Under the pieces are notes generated by a model. That model did no database searches. It worked only from the letters and a program-made list of their open reading frames with translations, and was not told where the DNA came from. Positions 1 through 11,677 of a stretch of 64,000 nt of DNA are shown here, in pieces (position 1 is the stretch's first letter; the number at the start of each line of letters is the position of its first letter). The position numbers and the translations under genes were made by a program. The stretch is taken from assembly GCA_027257055.1 (NCBI GenBank), contig JAPVLO010000083.1:1302001-1366000 (forward strand), in the 5' to 3' direction. The stretch comes from Cephalopachus bancanus. Taxonomy: Eukaryota; Chordata; Mammalia; Primates; Tarsiidae.

Positions 1-3000
1 GGGTCGTATGGAAGGTCAATCTTTAGATCTTTTAGGAATTGCCAAACTGTTTTCCAGAGAGGTTGTACTAGATAACACTGCCACAACAGTGTAGAAGTGC
101 TCTCCTTCACCCACCTCCTCTCCAGCATCTGTTGTTTTTTGAGTTATTGCTGATGGCCGTCCTGACTGGAGTTAGGTGGTATCTCAGTGTGGTTTTAATT
201 TGCATTTCTTTAATGACTAGTGAGACTGAGCATTTTTTAATGTATCTGTTGGCTGTTCATATGTCTTCTTTTGAAAAGTGTATATTCATTGTTTGCCCAC
301 TTTTTAATAGGGCTGTTTGTTTTTTTCTTTTTGGCACATTTGATTTCCTTGTAGATCCTGGATGTTAGGCGTTTGTCAGATACACAGTTAGCAAATATTT
401 TTTCCTAGTCTGTGGGCTGTCTCCCTGCTCGCTTGATGGTTTCCTTTGCTTTGCAGAAGGCTTTCAGTTTGATGAGGTCCCACTTGTCTATCTTATCTAT
501 TATGGCATGGACATTGGGGTTTTAATCAAGAATTGATTGCCAGTTTCAATTTCCATAAGGGTGCCTCCTGCATTTTGTAAGGTTCTTATAGTTTAAGGTT
601 TTACATTGAGGTCTTTGATTCACTTAAAGTTGATTCTTGTGTATGATGATAAGTAGGGGTCCTGTTTCCATCTTCTGCATGTGATCAGTCAGTTTTCCCA
701 GCACCATTTACTGAATAGTTTCTCCTCGCTGAAGTGGTTGTTGGTGGAGTCTTTGTTGAAGATGAATTGGTTGAGAAATTGAGATTTTGCTTCCGGATTC
801 TCAATCCTGTTCCATTGGTCTATATGCCTGGTCTTGTACCAGTATCAGGCTGTTTTGATTATTGTAGCCTCACAGTAAAGTTTAAAGTCTGGAAGTGTGA
901 TACCTCCCACTTTATTTCTTTTGGTAAGGATTGTTTTGGCTATTTGTGACCATTTATGTTTCCATATGAATTTCTGTATTGTCCTTTCCAGGTCTGACAA
1001 GAATGATGTTAAGTAATTTAGTGGGCATTTCATTGACTGTAGGTTGTGCTTTGTATGATGGACATCTTAACAATGTTGATTTTTCCTATCCAAGAGCATG
1101 GAATATTTTCCCATTGGTTTGTGTCTTTGATTTCTTTGAGCAGTGTTTTGTAGTTTTTGTTGTAAAGGTCTCATGTCTCTGGTTAGGAAGATGCTGTGAT
1201 ATTTTGATTTTTTGTGGCTATTGTGAGTGGGATTGTGCTTTTTATTTGATTTTCTGCCTGTTTGTTGTTACATAAGAATGCAACTGTCGTTTGCATGTTT
1301 ATTTTATACCCTGAGACTTTGCAAAAGTCCTTTATCAGTACAAGGAGGTTTTTGACAGATTATTTTGGGTTTTCAAGGTATAGGATCATATTGTCAGCAA
1401 AGAGGGATACTTAACTTCCCATTTGGATACCCCTGATTTCTTTCTTTTGTCTGATGCGCTAGCTAGGACTTTCAACAGTATGCTGAACAGGGGGTGACAG
1501 TGAACAACCTTGTCTTGTTTGAGTTTTCAGGGGAAACACTTCTAGTCTCTGTTCGTTTAACAATATGTGACTGTGGGTTGATCGAAGATGGCTCTTATTA
1601 TTTTGAGGTATGTTCCATCTTTGTGTAGATATTCAGGGGTTTTTACCAAGAAGGGATGCTGGATTTTATCAGAAGGTTTTTCTGCATCTAATGATGTGAT
1701 CATGTTTCTTGTTTTTAGATCTGTTGGTGAATTTAATTACATTTATGGCCTTGTGGATGACGAACCAGCCCTGTATCCTGGGGGTGAAGCCTACTTGGTC
1801 CTGGTGGATGATTTTTGATATGTGTTGTTGCGTCTGATTTGCTAGAATCTTGTTGAGAATTATTACATCTATGTTCATCAGGGATATTGGCCTGTAGTTC
1901 TCTTTCTTTGTTGGATCTTTACCTGGTTTGACTTTAATGTGATGTTAGCATCCTAAAATGATTGGGCAGTGTTATGTCTTTCTCGATTATCTTGAATACT
2001 TTCAGTACGATTGGTATCAGCTCCTCCTTGTATGTTTTGTAGAATTCTACTGGAAAGCCATTTGGTCCGGGCTTTTTTTTTTTTTTTTGTGGGTGGTTTT
2101 CTTATGATGGAGTCAATTTCCTGGGTTGTTTGGTCTATTTAGTGTCTCAGTTTCTTCTTGTTTCAACTGTGGGAGGTTGTATGATGTCAGAAAGTCATCT
2201 ATTTCATTTAGGTTTTCAAGTTTGTTTCCATACAGGTGTGCATAGTGTTCTCTGATAATCTTTTGTATTTCTTCGGATCAGTTGTGACTTGATCTTTTGC
2301 ATTTCTGATTGTGTTTATTTGGGCTTCTTCTCTCTTTTTCTTGGTCATTCTGGCTAGGGGTCCATCAGTCTTCCTTATCCTTTCCAAGAATTAACTTTTA
2401 ATTTCATTATTTTTTCTATGTTCTTTTTGTCTTCTATGTCCCATATTTGGGCTTTTACTTTGGTGATCTGAATTCTCCTGCTGAAGTTAGGGTTTTGGTG
2501 GTCTTGCCTTTCTATCTCCCTTAGGTGATTTGTTAGGTTGTTAGCGTGTGATCTTTCTATTTTCTTGATGTATGTTTGTAGAGATATAAATTCCCCTGTT
2601 GGTACTACTTTCATGGTATCCTAGAGGTTTTTGTAGATGCTTCTTTATTTTCATTTATTTCTAGGAAACTTCTAATTTCTGTTTTGATTTTTGTGTTGAC
2701 CCAGGAGTTGTTCAGCATCATGCTGTTTAGTGTCCATGTCTTTGTGGGTTTGGGGGGAATTGTGTTGGTGGTGATATTTATTTTTATCCCACTGTGGTCT
2801 GAGAAGGTGCTTGGCAATATTTCAATCTTGTGAAATTTGTTTATGCCTGATTTATGGCTGAGGATGTGGTCAATCTTAGAGTATGTTCCATGTGGTGATG
2901 AGAAGAATGTATATTCCATGGTTGTTGAGTGGAGTGTTCTGTAGGTCTGTTAAGTTCATTTGGTCAAGTTGTGGTTCTGGATCTCTTTGTTGATTTTTTG

Positions 3001-3481
3001 CCTTGATGATCTATCTAAAGTTGTTAGTGGGGGTATTAAAGTCCCCAGCTATGATAGTGTTAGAGTCAATATCTTTTTGTAGTTTACTTAGCAGCTGCTT
3101 TATAAAAGCTAGTGCTCTTGTGTTGGGTGCATATATGTTTGGGATAGATATTTCTTGTTGATGGATTGAACCTTTTATCATTATGTAGTGTCCTTCTATC
3201 TCTTTTAAAATTTTTGATAGCTTAAGGGCTGCTTTGTCTTATATTAAGATCATGATGCCTGCCTGCCATTTGCGATCCCTTCCCCTGAAAATTTGTTTTT
3301 CATCCTTTATCTTTGAGTCTGTGAGTGTCTTTCATAGTGAAATGTGTTTCCTGGTTGCAGCATATTGTTAAATCATGTATTTTTTAAAATCCCGTTTGCC
3401 ATTCTATGTCTTTTCAGTGGTATATTTAGTCCATTTGCATTCAGGCTGATTAATGAAATGTGAGAGTTTTGTCTCTACCAT
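1..3481 (-). pseudogene. L1 ORF2 (endonuclease/reverse transcriptase), broken, partial
   Basis: ORF2 encodes the protein that nicks DNA and reverse-transcribes L1 RNA at the target site. The probable start codon is at 3481-3479, where it overlaps the ORF1 stop (3477-3475) by a few bases. Open segments include 2919-2611 (endonuclease C-terminal part, with a 'TYSKIDHILSHKSG' segment), 2614-2375, 1878-1669 (start of the RT domain) and 1033-845 (late ORF2). The RT active-site motif, normally FADD, reads FADN at about 1401-1390. Frameshifts and stops throughout show it is dead. The C-terminal end lies outside the window. Confidence 0.9.
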
Positions 3482-4480
3482 AAGGTTTTCATAAGGCTGT
3501 TTTGTTTTTCTTTTAGCTTTTGTGTTAATATGTGTGTGTTTTCATTTTTACAGGTGTGCTGTGTGTTCTGTTGCTTCTGTGTTTGTGATCTTGTGAAGTA
3601 TATGGTCTTTCTTTTGTTTTTTGCTTTTTCTTCTGTGTACAGCACCTTTGTAAGTGTCTTCTGTGGAGCTGGTCTGGAAGCAGTATATTCTCTTAGGGAC
3701 TGGATGTCTGGTAAGGATTTTAATTCTCTGTTGCTCATGAAGGTTAGCATGGCTTGATTGAAATTGATTATCTTTGAGAACATTAAATATTGGGGTCCAA
3801 TCCCTTCTGGCCTGTAGTGTTTTTGCAGATAAATCTGTAGTGATTCCGATTAGTCTTCCCTGATAGGTAGTCTGACATTTTTTCCTTGCTGCCTTTAGGA
3901 CTTTTTTTCTTTCATACCTACTTTGTGTAGGCAAATTACTATGTGTTAGGGGTTATTCTTTTCATAGGATGTCTTGCAGGGGCTCTCTGAATCTCTTGTG
4001 CTTGTATGTCTCTCTGGTGACCAGACGAGAAAAATTTTCCTGACAGACCTCATGGAATGTTAGTTCCAAGGTGTTTCCATTTCTCTTTCTCCTTCAGGTA
4101 TTCCAATCAGATGTAGGTTTGGTTTCTTGATAAAACTGCATATATCTTGGAAAGTTTATTCTTTCTTCTTTACCCTTCTATACTTTTAATCAATTTTTTT
4201 CTACACTTTTAACTGATTGGGTTAATTCCATATTTTGGTCTCCAGTTCTGAGATTCTTTCTTCTGCTTTGTCAATTCTGCTTTTCATGCTTGTCAGTTTG
4301 CTTTTAGTTCTTGGATGGAGTTCTTTATTTCTGTTACTTCTAAATATGCTTTCATGAGTCTGTTCAACTCTTTGCAATTTCAGTTAGTTTTAGCCCTTGC
4401 ATTTGTTGATTTTTATTCATTCTATCCAATTATCCTCTGAGCGCTCTAGGTACCTTATGGGTACCATCATTCTTAGAGAT
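3475..4480 (-). pseudogene. L1 ORF1 (RNA-binding chaperone), broken
   Basis: ORF1p is the trimeric RNA-binding partner of the L1 ribonucleoprotein. The segment 3934-3548 carries the typical C-terminal motifs 'TTYQGRLIGITTDLSAKTLQ' and 'RRDWTPIFNVLKDNQFQSS'. A second frame, 3783-3475, carries the extreme C-terminus and a polar lysine/glutamine-rich tail ending at the stop at 3477-3475. The change of frame shows a frameshift. The N-terminal coiled-coil half (about 4000-4480) is recognisable only in pieces, so the start is uncertain. Confidence 0.8.
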
Positions 4481-6215
4481 AGCCATTGTTTGTGCTCCTG
4501 TAGCTATTCTTTCAGGCACTGACTCTTTGTTGGGGCTCTGAAAGTTTCCAGTGATTTTTTTGTTGGTTTTTCTTCATTTGTAGCAGTTCTCTTATTTTTT
4601 TCTTAATCCATTGCTCAGTGGGGAATAGAGAAGCAATCACTTCTGATATTTGCTTTACCGTCTGTCCTTCCCTGAGCCTGGGTTCCAGGTTTGTTCAATT
4701 ATGAAATAGGGCTGAGGATGGGATATTGTGTTATTGCTTTACAATTTTGAGCACTTATTAAGGGGTTGGGTAGGGGCCACAAGGATTCAGAACCTACTGA
4801 TGGGTCACAATGCCTGCTCTCTGGTGATTGATCCAACTGGGACTTGCACTCCTCCACACAATATGACCTTACATTGGATATGCTTATGTAGCCCCTGAGT
4901 CTAAGACCAGGGTATAAGAGAGAAAAAGAGAGAGGAAAAAGAAGAGAAAAAGGGAAAGAAGAAGAAGAAGAGAGAAAAAAATCAGAGAAAGAACAAAGAG
5001 CGAGAAAAAGAAGGAAGAAAGAAAAGAAAAAACCAACCAACCATCAAACAAACAAAGCAAACAGACAAGACAAACAAACAAAAAGAAAAAGAGAATCCCC
5101 CCCGCCACAAAAAAACCAAACCAAAGCCCAAAGACCTGTTGATAGAGATTTCCCAGTTTTAGTATATCTCTTTGAATGGGAGAGCTTCCCCTTGTGGCAG
5201 GTTCTGTGACTGCAGGTCTATTACTACAGGTTCCCTCTTTGTTGTTGAAATTTGGGATATTAGAGTGTTCACCCCTTGCTGCCTGCAACTGACTGACAGC
5301 TGACATGCGCCTCTGGGGGAGGGGGGTAGGGGGATGGGGTAACTTGACTCAGTATCTCCTGGATGCTCTCCCCCTTCCTTCCTCTCCCAACATGGTCACA
5401 GCTCCCAGGGCATTCCGTTTGTGGTGGGGGAATGGGGCCTCTGGCCTTTACCCTGCCTTCATGATCTCTTTCACTAATTGCTAGAGGTGTGGGGGGCAGA
5501 GTCAGTCAGGCACTCACTAGCCTCTTTCTCTGTCAGATCTGCTGTATGTATCTGTCACCCAGCAGCTGACTCAGGGCTAAGGGTGGATTGTCTGGGGCTC
5601 TGCATCTGCCATTACCAACCAGGGTTTGTGCACTGGGGGTGATGCTCTCTGAGTTCTTGGAAAGCAGTTCCAAAGCAATACAGAGATCATCCCCTTGTCT
5701 TAAGATGCAGGTCTGCTATTCTGTGGAAGCCGCTCGGAAGCACTTCTCTGCCCAGGCTTTAGAGTGACTGCTTAGTTTCTCTACAGGCTGTTTTTCCTGC
5801 AGCAAATGGGGTCAGGAAAGATAGTTCCCTCTCCAGCAAGTACCACAGTCTCTGGATCTCAGGTCCTTGTGGCAGGGCCTTGGAGCCTAGCCTGGTGCAG
5901 GAGGTGATGGCAGTGAGTCTAGGTTCAGAGTGGCCTCTCCCCGAACCTAGTTTCTTTGGGACTCTGCCTCTGGCTCCCTTGCTGTGCTCCCTCCTGGGCC
6001 CTTGCTGCCATTTTCCAGCCTAGTGCTTTGATGGTGGGAACAGGTCACTCTGGCTGCTTCTTCCCAGGAAAAGCTTTTTGATTTTAGAAAATGGCGCTCA
6101 GCTTCCATGCTCTGGGAAGTGTCAGGATCCCAGCAGAGTGGCTGTGGCATGAGCTGCTTCACTGGAAGAGCCCTGGTCGCTTGCTCCTGAATCCCCACTC
6201 TACCTTTTTCAGTTT

Positions 6216-6926
6216 AAAATAATATTTCCTGTTTGGAAAAATGAACAGTTTTTTTAGAGAAAAAAAAAATCACTCAGGCTTAAATTGGAAGGATTGCGGG
6301 TCAAGAACTTGGCTCTAATTTTGACCTTGCTGTCCTTGATGATTTACATAAACTTGAAAGTTGCCTAAATTCTCTTTATTCACTGTTCCTTTGTGTTGGA
6401 TTTTCTGCATTCTTCAGTCAGCGTAGGCTAGGTTATGCTGCAGTAACAAACAATCCCTAAAGCTCAGTAGCTTAAAGCAATGAAGTTTAATTCTCATTCA
6501 TGCTTTGTATTCATCAAAGATCAGTTGGAAGCTCCATTACACCATTGTTGACATTGTCCTAATGCTAGAACACATTTTGATGGAGTAACCTGCATCTGAA
6601 ACATTGCTACTGCCAAGGCAGAGGGAAATGAGAACAAGAGGAAGGACACACTGCCTCTTAGAGCACAACTACTTCTGCTAACTGTTGGTCAAAGCAGGCC
6701 AATCTAGTTTTATATAGCAGAGAAGTGGAATTCTACCACTAAACTGAAACAGAAAAGACATTGCTACTTGGTTTAGCCTTAAGACTCCCATATGAAAAAA
6801 AAAAAGAGTACCATATGCTTTCCTCACCCCCACCCCTTGTTTATTCACTTATAAAAGTTATCATGCAGTAAGATAACACATGAATAAATTACTTTAGAAA
6901 AACCCAATCATTCAAAATCCTGTTAT
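6216..6926. other. Gap: unassigned DNA with an old dispersed-repeat stretch
   Basis: No gene is seen. Bases about 6410-6800 look like an ancient interspersed repeat because of the phrase 'aggttatgctgcagtaacaa' followed by 'ctcagtagcttaaagcaatg', which recurs in mammalian repeat consensus sequences. I cannot name the family with confidence. The rest, 6216-6410, shows nothing I recognise apart from a short A-run. Confidence 0.4.
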
Positions 6927-7085
6927 TTTTTATTTTTGAGTTGGAGTCTCACTCTGTTGTCCAGGCTGGAGTACAGTGGCACGCTCATGGCCTCCGCAGC
7001 CTCGACCTGCTGGGCTCAGGTGATCCTTCTGCCTCAGTCTTCCAAGTAACTAGAACTACAGGCGTGCACCATAAAATTCTGTTAT
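6914..7085 (-). mobile_element. 5'-truncated Alu (right arm only) with target-site duplication
   Basis: A SINE copied by the L1 machinery. Body 6927-7072 is the reverse complement of an Alu right monomer, from the oligo-T tail to the middle linker. The left arm is absent. Near-identical 13-bp direct repeats (aaaatcctgttat at 6914-6926, aaaattctgttat at 7073-7085) flank it, so the truncation happened at insertion and not by later deletion. Confidence 0.88.
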
Positions 7086-7230
7086 CTTAACAAGTCAGAT
7101 TTTGCTGTTTGTTCAAGTTTATTTAAATGCCTTGCCAATGTGCATACATAATCTTTATATGCTTGTACTGATTTTTTGTATTGGTTGGACAAATTTACCA
7201 ATTACTCTCAAATGCTACTGAGTCTTATTA

Positions 7231-7337
7231 TAGAAGTTTATTTTAAATTAAATTAGAGAGAGAAAGAGAAGGGAGAGAGAAGATTCATCTCCCCAAGGTG
7301 GGAGAGGGGTCCAAAGCCTAGAAGTTTATTTTAAATT
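7231..7337. repeat. 69-bp insert flanked by 19-bp perfect direct repeats
   Basis: The 19-mer tagaagtttattttaaatt occurs at 7231-7249 and again at 7319-7337. Between them lie 69 bp that start purine-rich (gagagaaagagaagg) and end in a mixed GC-rich part (ccaaggtgggagaggggtcc). The perfect long direct repeat looks like a target-site duplication. No poly(A) tail is evident on either strand, so the mechanism is uncertain. Confidence 0.7.
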
Positions 7338-7506
7338 TTATGTTGCAAAGGATTTCTAACATGTCTGATTATAATAGTTTAGCTGTAATTTTGAGTTGTG
7401 AAAGTCATGTCAGAGAGAAGTCAGGGTAAATGTATAAGCTGATAGCTTGCTTACATGTAGAGTATCATGAGCTACTTTGCAGAAGATTCTATGGCAGTTA
7501 AAAATA

Positions 7507-7508
<2 letters not shown>

Positions 7509-7540
<32 letters not shown>
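7509..7540. repeat. (TG)16 microsatellite
   Basis: An uninterrupted TG dinucleotide run of 32 bp. It is a likely length polymorphism and can form Z-DNA. It creates a spurious Cys-Val ORF. Confidence 0.97.
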
Positions 7541-7542
<2 letters not shown>

Positions 7543-7797
7543 GATGGATCCAGTTTTCAAAGGAATCCAATATAGGCCTGTTTTGCTAAAATTTCATTTA
7601 AATCATATTTTGGTTCAATTATATTATTTTAAATATAGGAACCTCATGTTTAGTGCTTTTTATTTGAAGTGGTGGAGGGGGATTACAGAACTTTATTTGC
7701 ATAGTGGTGTGCAGAGCCAGGATTTTGCAAGGAGAGTAACCTATGCATGAACAGACACACATATGAAAGATTTTATTGCATAATACATCTAGTTTAA

Positions 7798-8114
7798 AGC
7801 TTTAATTTTCTTTCTTTTTGTTTTTGAGTTGGAGTCTCACTCCATTGTCCAGGCTGGAGTGTAGTGGCACACTCATGGCCACCCCAGTGTTGACCTGCTG
7901 GGTTCTAGCAATTCTTCTGCCTCATCCTTCCAAGTTGCCAGAACTACAGGCATGTGCTACCACGCCCGGCTAATTTATTTATTGTGGAGACAAGATCTCA
8001 CCAAGTTGCCCAGGCTGGTCTCGAACTCGTGGGCTCAGGCAATCCACTTGCCTTGGCCTCCCAAAGTGTTGGGATTGTAGGCTGAGCCACCGAGCCCTGC
8101 CAGCATTAATTTTC
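7798..8114 (-). mobile_element. Full-length Alu, older copy, with TSD
   Basis: Dimeric Alu in reverse orientation, body about 7811-8101, with oligo-T tail at the left. The 13-bp duplication agctttaattttc (7798-7810) / agcattaattttc (8102-8114) bounds it. Divergence from the younger Alus of this window is clear (for example gttgacctgctgggttctag), so it is an older copy. Confidence 0.93.
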
Positions 8115-8429
8115 AAAGTGTTCTCATGAGGTGGTGCATAGACTAATTATTTCTTTTTAGTATTAATATTTGTAATAATATTGCCATGTGAATGCAATGA
8201 TTTTATTATGAAGAAAAGTTATTTGTGATAGGTAAAATAAAGCTTTTTGGGATATTATCAGTAGCAGTGCCACATTTTTTCCCCCTTTAGCCTCTCTCTG
8301 GAAAAGCCATTTATAGTACTATGAATCACTGGTGGGTTAGATGATCCAAGTAATATTGTACCCCACTGAAGTAGTCCCTGGATGGAAGAAGTTTGGTAAT
8401 CGTTGATTCATAAATATGTCTGCCTCTTC
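8115..8429. other. Gap: no recognisable feature
   Basis: AT-rich sequence without a coding signal or a repeat that I can name. Confidence 0.5.
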
Positions 8430-9035
8430 TCTGTATATTTAAACTTGCACCTCATGTGATCTTATCCAGTCTCATGACTTTAAATATCTATATGCAGATG
8501 ATCTACACTTTTATTTTCAGCCCCTGCCTTTCCCCTCCCCTCATGTATACACTATTTTAAATGACGTCATCCTTTAAATGTCTAGTAGGCATTTTACAAT
8601 TTAACATTTAAAACAAAACTTGATTTTTCCCCCTTCTCCTAAACCTGTTTTTCATCCATTGTTCACCATCCCAGCAACTGGCAAAATCCTTTACCTGGTT
8701 TCACACAACAAAAAAGATCTGAGCTCATTCTTGACTCTTCTTTGACTTTTCTTGACCATGTATCTAATCCATTAGAAAATCCTGTTGGTGGTGCTACCGT
8801 CAAAATACATCTCAAATCTGACCACTTGTGTCCATTTCTACTTCTGGTGCTCTGGCTCAAGTCATTACTGTCTTTTCCCTGGAATACAGAGTTGGTTTCT
8901 TACTGGTCTCCCTGCTTCTACTCTTGCTACTTCTCCCTCCTTTAAGTTTATTCTTCCTAGTAGCCCTAATGCTCCTTTCGAAATCCAAATCTTATTATGG
9001 CAAACATTCTAATTCTTCCATTCCTGCTTAGAGGA
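8430..9035 (+). mobile_element. LINE-2 fragment (ORF2 C-terminal end)
   Basis: Phrases typical of the mammalian L2 consensus appear in order: a 'gatcttatccagtctcatgactttaaatatc' type segment near 8459, 'ccattagaaaatcctgttgg' near 8769, and 'ttactggtctccctgcttct' near 8899. L2 was active early in mammalian evolution, and this copy is truncated at both ends and heavily mutated. The overlapping short plus-strand ORFs at 8742-9031 are remnants or chance products of it. Confidence 0.75.
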
Positions 9036-9108
9036 AACATCAGGAATATAGATTTTGATTCTTTTAGAAAAATACTGTTATTGTTTTTAATCAAGCAGAG
9101 TTTGGTTG

Positions 9109-9449
9109 ATGCTATGGCCTGACTATGCCTGTCTACCCAAATTCATGTGTTGAAACCGAAATCTCCAATGAAGTAGTATTAAGAGGTGGAATCTTTGGGA
9201 GGTGATTAGGTCACCAGGGCTCTGCCCTTTTGAAAGATCTTGAGGGAGACTGTTTACCCCTTCCACCTTATGAGGACACAGAGAATGTGCCATGTAGGGG
9301 GAATGGGTCCTTGCCAGACACCAGATCTGCTGGTGTCTTGATCTTGGGCTTCCTGGCTTCCAGAATATTGAGAAATAAATTTCCATTGTTTATAAATGAC
9401 CCCGTCCAGTCAAAAGTATTTTGTTATAGCAGCTTGACTGGAGTAAGTC
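9109..9449 (+). mobile_element. MaLR LTR, MLT1-like, solitary
   Basis: About 340 bp matching the MLT1 (ERVL-MaLR) LTR pattern: start 'tgatgctatggcctga', middle 'gggaggtgattaggtcacc', and end with 'gagaaataaatttccattg' (carrying an AATAAA signal) and 'ttttgttatagcagcttgac'. No internal retroviral sequence is recognised directly next to it, so it is treated as a solo LTR or truncated copy. Confidence 0.8.
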
Positions 9450-10484
9450 AAATTTGTCATATAACTCCTTTGGCCCATGTATAATGAGTCTTTGTGTTGG
9501 AATATAATCCAAAGTGTACAGAGACTGGGTGTTCGCTGATAAACAGTTTCTTACTCTCCTTTCCTCAGTTCTCCCATTTCTCTTAAGGGTCCTGGTTCTG
9601 TGGTGATGATTATAAACTGGTTAAAAAAAAAAAAAGCCCACTCCTCTTATCTATCATTATTTTCAACACACAAGATTAGAATGGAAATAAGTGGCATTTA
9701 TATCAACTTTTTGCTTAGTGGTGCCAAGTTAAAGAGTTAGATTAATATACTTATCTTGCCATTTTTGCCAATAAGTAGGTCCTTTTGACTTCTCAGTATT
9801 TGGGCTAATCTTCTTGTTTCTCAAATTTGCACTGTGTGCCGTCACTCACTTCTTTTTCTATCCAGAATGAGTCTGGGTGATTGTGGTCTTTTACCTCTCT
9901 TTGCTTCTGAGGGCCTTACACATCCATAATGACCACACAGGCCCCAAAGATGGGGTAGCAACATCTAAAGTACAGCTGTTGAGAATGGAAACTTGCCAGG
10001 TTATTTCTGGGTTGTCATTTAAGTCTGCTTTCTGCAGTATACCTTCTGGTGTTTGACTCCAGTTTGCTTTAAGGGTCCCATATAATTGGACCTCCATCCT
10101 ATGAGTAAAGAAAGTAGCTCTTTCAGGGACAAGTCAATTAGCCACCCCCGTCATGCATGGAGCCATAATAGTGTGGGTAGGGAATTGAGTTACTTTCAAT
10201 TGCTTCTCACAGGACTACTTTATTTTAGCCTAATAGTTACTTGGTTAGTGCATGGTATGTGAAATCTCCTATGGGAGGTGAAGATTTTATACCTTTTCTG
10301 ATATTTAATAGAGTAACTCCAGAGTAAATCCAATGGTATTTTCCTGAATTTGTGCTATCTAACAAGAGAGTAATGTCTCCTGATTTGCCTAGGTCGGGTT
10401 CCAGAGTAATCCCCCCTTTTTTTCACAAGTTATAAACTGAATTTCCTAAAACACAAAATCACTGGCTGGCCTCCTGGTGTTTTT
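9450..10484. other. Gap: unassigned; possible decayed minus-strand coding remnant
   Basis: No named repeat and no host gene. On the minus strand two neighbouring segments stay open: about 10424-10240 (roughly 60 codons, with the motif GGITLEPDLGKSGDITLLLD) and 10097-9891 (68 codons, containing 'SQTPEGILQKADLNDNPEI'). The composition is protein-like, not simple repeat. It may be an eroded internal part of an LTR retroelement next to the MLT1 LTR, but I do not recognise the protein. Confidence 0.3.
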
Positions 10485-10528
<44 letters not shown>

Positions 10529-10567
10529 TTTCTTGCTTTCTTGCTTTCTTGCTTTCTTGCTTTCTTT
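10485..10567. repeat. (CTTT)n microsatellite with CTTG variant block
   Basis: A tetranucleotide run of CTTT is followed by four interleaved CTTG/CTTT units to about 10567. Minus-strand reading gives the artificial Lys/Glu-rich ORFs seen here. Confidence 0.96.
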
Positions 10568-11677
10568 TGTGACTTTGGGTATGAATTTTAGTGACATGGG
10601 AGCAAAATGTAACAGTTTTTGCGGCAGGGAAACGCATAACTGGCAGGTGTCAAATTGGCTTCTAAGAGCGTTCCAGCATCCCAATCTGACTCATGAGTTG
10701 CCTGCTACAGCTCTGAAACTTTCAGCACCTTCAAATGGTGCTAATTATTTGGATATTGCTTGACTCCTTCCAACTCCCTTTAGGTATTAGAAAAAAAATA
10801 AAGATATGATTTTATTGGTGGTGAGGCTGGCTAAATATATGCCACTGGAAAATGACATTTTCTGTTTTTCAGCCTGGGCAAGCAACGAACAAGCTTTCTT
10901 GTAAACTTTTCCCCATATTTAACCTGCTGGGACCATGCCTGGCCTCAATGAATTATCTTGTGATATGCCAGATATTCTGGGAAAAGGGAAAAATATTCCA
11001 GCAAGGAATCCAAATATAGTACATAGCTGTTTAGACTAGCCCTAGGGGTATGCTAACTATAACTCCAAACTTAGTCATATCCTGGAACAACATGACACTT
11101 TTGGTGATTTTGTGGTAAGTGTGCATTTTTATGCCTCTTCTGGTGGTCTTGTAGAGGCAAGTATGTGCTAGACTAAATCTAGTTTTCTGTGTTCCCTTTA
11201 TAGTATATGTGGCATTTGACTATAATTTTACTTTGAGTATTATGAGAAATGTTGATTGCTAAGGTGTGGCTAAATTATAGAACTGACAAAGTTGACTATG
11301 TTGTTATTAAAGTGGCGAGCGTGAATCTGTAATTCTGTACAAAGACGTGTAGGATGGGCAGCTTTCCCCTTTGCTGACTACTAATTGTAAATTGAACTTG
11401 AAAGGAGAGTGGCACTTTCCTTCTGTGGCCTGTGGGAGGCAAGCTGTGTTTCTGTGGCCTGTGGGAGGCAAGCTGGGTTTCTGTGCCAAGCTCCAAGTTC
11501 ATTTTCTATGCTGCTCATTGACAGTTGAATCCAGATAACTAGAACTGTTGAATGAACTAGAACTAGAGAATGAATGAATGAATGAACTAGAGAACTGTTG
11601 GAGTAGCCTTTTTTTTTTTTTAAGCTCTGAGGAGAGCCTTACAGAACTCTGAAAACTAGAGTTTAAAAGACAGATTT
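10568..11677. other. Gap: unassigned DNA with short tandem repeats
   Basis: No gene or named repeat is recognised. It contains a 29-bp tandem repeat (11420-11487) and a small GAAT cluster near 11568-11585. Confidence 0.5.
11420..11487. repeat. 29-bp tandem repeat, about 2.3 copies
   Basis: The unit ctgtggcctgtgggaggcaa... begins at 11423 and again at 11452, with a third partial start at 11481, giving a constant 29-bp period. The copies are nearly identical, so the duplication is fairly recent. Confidence 0.9.

Larger units (their letters stand above)
1..6215 (-). mobile_element. Old near-full-length LINE-1, 3' end cut by the window edge
   Basis: This is a retrotransposon read right to left: 5'UTR (about 6215-4650), ORF1, ORF2, with the 3'UTR missing beyond base 1. 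It is recognised because minus-strand translation gives L1 ORF2 endonuclease and reverse transcriptase segments and an ORF1 C-terminal segment in the right order. Reading frames are broken many times, and single ORF fragments are at most about 130 codons, so it is a fossil. Its 5'UTR includes a long polypurine run on the plus strand (about 4918-5100), a pyrimidine-rich stretch in L1 sense, just upstream of ORF1. This 5'UTR differs from that of the L1 at 35948-42718, so the two belong to different subfamilies. Confidence 0.93.
7086..7797. other. Gap: unassigned, with short insertion and (TG)n
   Basis: No gene is seen. It contains the 69-bp insertion at 7250-7318 and the (TG)n at 7509-7540, listed separately. 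The remaining sequence is AT-rich and not assignable to a family. Confidence 0.5.

Noticed and set aside
4699..5306. Hydrophobic Phe/Leu/Ser-rich minus-strand ORFs resembling membrane proteins
   Set aside because: They read the polypurine/polypyrimidine tract of an L1 5'UTR, so the apparent membrane segments are composition artefacts.
10430..10684. Lys/Glu-rich minus-strand ORFs
   Set aside because: They are translations of the CTTT microsatellite.
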